From assembly GCF_030695125.1 (NCBI RefSeq), contig NZ_JAUYTP010000073.1:124001-188000 (forward strand): a stretch of 64,000 bases of DNA, in the 5' to 3' direction. The notes under the pieces are model-generated. The model had not been told where the DNA came from. It worked only from the letters and a program-made list of their open reading frames with translations, and did not search any database. Source of the stretch: Allobosea sp. (GTDB lineage Bacteria > Pseudomonadota > Alphaproteobacteria > Rhizobiales > Beijerinckiaceae). Below, piece after piece: positions 60,820 through 64,000 of the stretch; the first letter of the stretch is position 1; each line of letters opens with the position of its first letter. The translations under genes were made by a program, and so were the position numbers.

Positions 60820-62145
60820 ATGTTGCAACCAGCGCGGCTAAAGAGCCGGTCGGGCTCCGAAGGCAGGGCCGAGCGGCAGCACGATGCGTCGGATGGCTCG
60901 GCCCGCCGGCGCCGTAGACCCTCGCGCGTGGGGCGGTTCGGCCGCATCCTGGTGCTGCTGGCGGCCGTTCTCGGCATCGCCTGGGGTGGCATCGCGACAT
61001 GGCTGCTCTACCAGGAGAAGGCGGTGGTGGCCGCGCTCCAGCAGGAGCAGCAGATCCTCCAGGCGAGCCATGATGAGCGCATGCGGGTCCTGACCCGCCG
61101 CCTCGTGAGTTCGATCGCGACGCAGCGCGCACCCGGCGCCGCGCCACGCGAGGGCGGTGGCGACGATCAGCTCGCCGATCTGATCGCGCGGCAGATCGAG
61201 CTCGAGGCGCGGCAGAACCTGCTGGGCACGCTGACGGGCCAGGCGGTCGCGCCCGTGCTGCCCAGCGGCGGCGCGCAGGCGCCGGGCGGGGGCGGGGGGC
61301 TGGCGGCCGTCGATCCGTTCCAGGGCAACATCCTGGAGCATATCAACCCGGCCGTCGTCGCCCCGCAGAAGCGCCTGGCGGCCGTCGCGCTGCGGGCCGA
61401 GGAGACGATGCCGCTCCCCGAGCGCGTGGCGCTGCTGCAGCAATCGCTCGACCGCATCGACCAGGCGCAGGGCCAGCAGGTCTCGGCGCTGGGCCTGCGC
61501 CTCGCCGGGCGGGTGCAGGAGGTGAGGGCGGCGCTGGCCGATCTCGGGCTCGACGTCGGCAAGGTCCGGCTGCCCCCAGTGCGGCAGGCGATGGGCGGGC
61601 CGCTGATCCCGCTTTCGGTGACGATGCGCGCCGGCAGCTTCGAGCATCGCGTGCTGCAGCTCGGCGAAGCGCAGGCGACTTTCGGGCGCTGGCGCGAGCT
61701 GGCGCAGATCGTGCCGCTGCGCCGCCCGCTCGAGGGCGACGACAGCACGACGAGCAATTTCGGCATGCGCACAGACCCCTTCACCGGCGCGGCGGCGATG
61801 CATTCGGGCATGGATTTCCGCGGCGAGACCGGCACGCCGATCCGCGCCGCGGGCGCCGGCAAGGTGCTGCGGGCGGAGGTCGCGGGCGGCTATGGCAATC
61901 TGGTCGAACTCGACCATGGCAACGGGCTCACGACGCGCTACGCGCATCTCAGCGCGTTCGACGTCAAGCCGGACCAGATCGTCCCGCCCGGGGCGATCAT
62001 CGGCCGCCTCGGCTCGACCGGGCGTTCGACCGGCCCGCATCTGCACTACGAGACGCGACTGGCGGGCGAGGCGACCAACCCGCTGAAGTTCATCGAGATC
62101 GGCAACCGGCTGTCGCAGCCTTCGCTGCCGCCGGGCGTGCGGTGA
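60820..62145 (+). CDS. Membrane-anchored M23 peptidase-domain protein
   Basis: The protein has 441 residues. A basic N terminus and one membrane helix (LVLLAAVLGIAWGGIATWLL, about 44-64) are followed by a coiled-coil region (LLQQSLDRIDQAQGQQVSALGLRL) and a C-terminal M23 (LytM) domain with FGMRTDPFTGAAAMHSGMDF and HLHYETRL, so the zinc ligands H and HxH are kept. It cleaves peptide crosslinks of peptidoglycan. It lies 94 bp after tssH on the same strand, so it may be part of the T6SS operon, but M23 genes are widespread and this may be chance. Confidence 0.88.
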   Translation: MLQPARLKSRSGSEGRAERQHDASDGSARRRRRPSRVGRFGRILVLLAAVLGIAWGGIATWLLYQEKAVVAALQQEQQILQASHDERMRVLTRRLVSSIATQRAPGAAPREGGGDDQLADLIARQIELEARQNLLGTLTGQAVAPVLPSGGAQAPGGGGGLAAVDPFQGNILEHINPAVVAPQKRLAAVALRAEETMPLPERVALLQQSLDRIDQAQGQQVSALGLRLAGRVQEVRAALADLGLDVGKVRLPPVRQAMGGPLIPLSVTMRAGSFEHRVLQLGEAQATFGRWRELAQIVPLRRPLEGDDSTTSNFGMRTDPFTGAAAMHSGMDFRGETGTPIRAAGAGKVLRAEVAGGYGNLVELDHGNGLTTRYAHLSAFDVKPDQIVPPGAIIGRLGSTGRSTGPHLHYETRLAGEATNPLKFIEIGNRLSQPSLPPGVR

Positions 62146-62179
62146 GGCCTGCCAGGCCTGATGTGGACCCTCAGCGGTT

Positions 62180-62276
62180 ATCCTGGGCGACCGAAGGTCG
62201 ACCGGGATCCATCATCGGGCAGGACGTCGACCTCTGATGGATCCCGGCCTGCGCGGCTTCGCCGCTTGTCCAGGAT
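62180..62276. repeat. Dispersed palindromic repeat (GTCATCCCGG type), copy 2
   Basis: Outer arms ATCCTGG / CCAGGAT and the inner arms CCGGGATCCATCA / TGATGGATCCCGG make two nested stems. The core is shared with 45326-45432. It lies between the convergent M23 and glpD genes. Confidence 0.8.
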
Positions 62277-62302
62277 GACGGGTTGGTTTGGCTTGAAACG
62301 GC

Positions 62303-63811
62303 TCAGGCCGCCGCCGCCTCGGCCATGAAGGCCTCCAGCGCCTCCTGCTCCGGCACCGAGAGGCGCAAGCCGAGCTTGCTGCGGCGCCAGAGCACGTCGG
62401 CGGCCTGTTTCGCCCATTCTGCCCGCATCAGGTAGCGAACCTCGCGCTCGTAGAGATCGGCGCCGAAATGGCGGCCGAGATCGGCCTCATTGGATGCGCC
62501 CTGCAGGATGTCGCGCGCCCGGGTGCCATAGGCCCGCACCAGCCGCGCCAGCGTCGGGCGGGCGAGCCAGGGGTGGGCTGCGGCCAGCGCATCGACCTGT
62601 GCCTCATAGCCCTCGACGGGGAAATCGCCGCCCGGCAGCGTGCCGGTCACGGTCCAGGTCGGGCGCGCCGCCCAGGCGGCATGGGGGGCAAGCTTCTCCA
62701 GCGCGGATTCGGCGAGGCGGCGATAGGTCGTGATCTTGCCGCCGAAGACGGAGAGCAGGGGCGCCTGGCCCTGCGGCGCATCGAGCGTCAGAACGTAGTC
62801 GCGCGTCGCCTCCTGCGCCTTTGAGGCGCCGTCGTCGTAGAGCGGGCGCACGCCGGAATAGGTCCAGACGACGGAGGCCGGGGTCACCGGCTCGCGGAAA
62901 TACTCGCTTGCCGCGGCGCAGAGATAGTCGATCTCCTCGGGCGTTGCCTTCGCGTCGGCAGGGTTGCCGCGATAATCGCTGTCGGTCGTGCCGATCAGGG
63001 TGAAGTCGCGCTCATAGGGGATGGCGAAGATGATGCGCCCGTCGGCGTTCTGGAAGATGTAGCAGCGGTCGTGCTCGTAAAGCCGGGGCACGACGATATG
63101 GCTGCCCTGGACCATGCGGACCGCGGCCTTGGTGTTCGAGCGGACGACACCGCCGAGCACGTCGCCGACCCAGGGCCCGGCTGCATTGACCAGCGCCTTC
63201 GCCCGCACGCTGCTGCTGACACCGTCCCGCTCGCTCGTGATGCGCCAGAAGTCGCCCTCGCGATCGGCCGAGACGACGCGGCTGCGGGTGTGGATCGCGG
63301 CGCCCTTTGCGGCGGCGTCCATGGCGTTGAGCACGACGAGGCGCGAATCCTCGACCCAGCAATCGGAATATTCGAACGCTGTGGCCCCACTGTCCTTGAG
63401 CGGTTTGCCGGCCGCGTCCCGCGAAAGGTCGAGGGTCCGCGTCGCCGGTAGCTTCCTGCGGCCGCCGATATGGTCGTAGAGGAACAGGCCGAGACGCAGC
63501 AGCCAGGCCGGGCGCAGGCCCTTGTGATGCGGCAGCACGAAGCGCAGCGGCCAGATGATATGCGGGGCGATCGCCCAGAGCCGCTCGCGCTCCATCAGCG
63601 CCTCGCGCACGAGCCGGAACTCGTAATGCTCGAGATAGCGCAGCCCGCCATGGATCAGCTTGGTCGAGGCCGAGGAGGTCGCGCTGGCGAGGTCGTCCTT
63701 CTCGAAGAGGACGACGGAGGCGCCGCGCCCTGCCGCGTCGCGGGCGATGCCGCAACCATTGATGCCGCCGCCGATGACGGCGAGATCATAGATCGTGGGC
63801 GTATCGGTCAT
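62303..63811 (-). CDS. glpD: Aerobic glycerol-3-phosphate dehydrogenase
   Basis: The protein has 502 residues from ATG at 63811. The FAD-binding Rossmann fold starts DLAVIGGGINGCGIARDAAGRG, with the DLASATSSASTKLIHGGLRYLEHYEFRLVREAL signature, and the middle has GTTDSDYRG and GVRPLYDDG. It oxidises glycerol 3-phosphate to dihydroxyacetone phosphate at the inner membrane, passing electrons to quinone. The length is family-typical. No glpK or glpF is visible in the window. Confidence 0.95.
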   Translation of the reverse strand: MTDTPTIYDLAVIGGGINGCGIARDAAGRGASVVLFEKDDLASATSSASTKLIHGGLRYLEHYEFRLVREALMERERLWAIAPHIIWPLRFVLPHHKGLRPAWLLRLGLFLYDHIGGRRKLPATRTLDLSRDAAGKPLKDSGATAFEYSDCWVEDSRLVVLNAMDAAAKGAAIHTRSRVVSADREGDFWRITSERDGVSSSVRAKALVNAAGPWVGDVLGGVVRSNTKAAVRMVQGSHIVVPRLYEHDRCYIFQNADGRIIFAIPYERDFTLIGTTDSDYRGNPADAKATPEEIDYLCAAASEYFREPVTPASVVWTYSGVRPLYDDGASKAQEATRDYVLTLDAPQGQAPLLSVFGGKITTYRRLAESALEKLAPHAAWAARPTWTVTGTLPGGDFPVEGYEAQVDALAAAHPWLARPTLARLVRAYGTRARDILQGASNEADLGRHFGADLYEREVRYLMRAEWAKQAADVLWRRSKLGLRLSVPEQEALEAFMAEAAAA

Positions 63812-63818
63812 GCGCAGA

Positions 63819-64000
63819 TCAGGCCTTGTTGCTCTCGACGCCGCTACCCTGGGCGAGCCGGCGGGCCGCGCAGGCCGCCGCCGACACAGGCTGCTCCTTG
63901 CCGAGATCACCGGACGTGTCAACGCGACGAGCCTGCGGCCCGCCGTCCCGGCTTGCGCGAGTGACCCGAGAGCGGTCAGATGGCGGGGACTGCCTCACGC
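63819..64000 (-). CDS. Possible C-terminal end of a gene upstream of glpD (incomplete)
   Basis: On the minus strand an open frame of 60 codons runs from the window edge to TGA at 63819-63821, ending ...RLAQGSGVESNKA, 7 bp before the glpD start. The spacing fits an operon with glpD, but the composition is not decisive, no motif is recognisable, and random open frames are common at this GC content. Treat as tentative. Confidence 0.25.
   Translation of the reverse strand, partial: VRQSPPSDRSRVTRASRDGGPQARRVDTSGDLGKEQPVSAAACAARRLAQGSGVESNKA

Overview
The window is GC-rich, gene-dense chromosomal DNA. The gene families, the dispersed GTCATCCCGG- and CCTCATCCTGAGG-type palindromic repeats and the overall gene style suggest an alphaproteobacterium of the order Hyphomicrobiales, perhaps close to Bosea or Bradyrhizobium. 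The genus is inference; no rRNA gene is present. Long antisense ORFs are frequent, as expected at this GC content, and most of the ORF track is shadow.

Left part (1-13 kb) is mostly housekeeping. It starts with the beginning of a CitE-type CoA-ester lyase and a MaoC dehydratase, then a lytic transglycosylase overlapping a DUF2336 gene, a carboxymuconolactone decarboxylase-like protein, NAD kinase, a Tat-exported metallo-beta-lactamase-fold hydrolase, a phage-family ORF next to tRNA-Thr(TGT), an MHS-type MFS transporter, rlmB, tRNA-Tyr(GTA), a lipoprotein, an L,D-transpeptidase and an orphan amino-acid binding protein.

13-17 kb carries a compact branched-sugar-acid module. A FadR-type regulator, a DUF1537 kinase (OiaK-like) and a RuBisCO-like protein (OiaX/OiaT-like) form an overlapping leftward operon, divergent from a D-apionate oxidoisomerase-like gene (ApnO-like). 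The shared intergenic region holds a duplicated operator-like site. 17-22 kb holds two P1B metal ATPases, copA-type and zntA-type, each preceded by its own 19-bp-spacer MerR-type promoter. tRNA-Gly(TCC) follows.

23-62 kb is dominated by a type VI secretion system (T6SS). The rightward operon is tssA-tssB-tssC-hcp-tssE-tssF-tssG-tssH followed by an M23 peptidase. The leftward operon tssK-tssL-tssM-tagF-pppA-ppkA carries envelope components and the threonine-phosphorylation switch. A second leftward unit is vgrG, an unknown gene and tagH (FHA). A PAAR protein and a RidA protein lie between them. No tssJ was recognised. Left of ppkA lies an envelope-related block: a secreted caspase-like protease, an OmpA-domain protein, a methyltransferase with regulatory domain, an IS1595-like zinc-ribbon/lytic-transglycosylase fusion and a small protein. 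Opposite these are two DUF4399 proteins (four DUF4399 domains in all) and a caspase-FGE fusion that has lost the expected catalytic residues of both domains.

The right edge carries another palindromic repeat, glpD and an unresolved open frame running off the window. The most novel material is the caspase/pseudo-caspase/DUF4399/zinc-ribbon-transglycosylase block attached to the T6SS, and the minimal RuBisCO-like apionate module.
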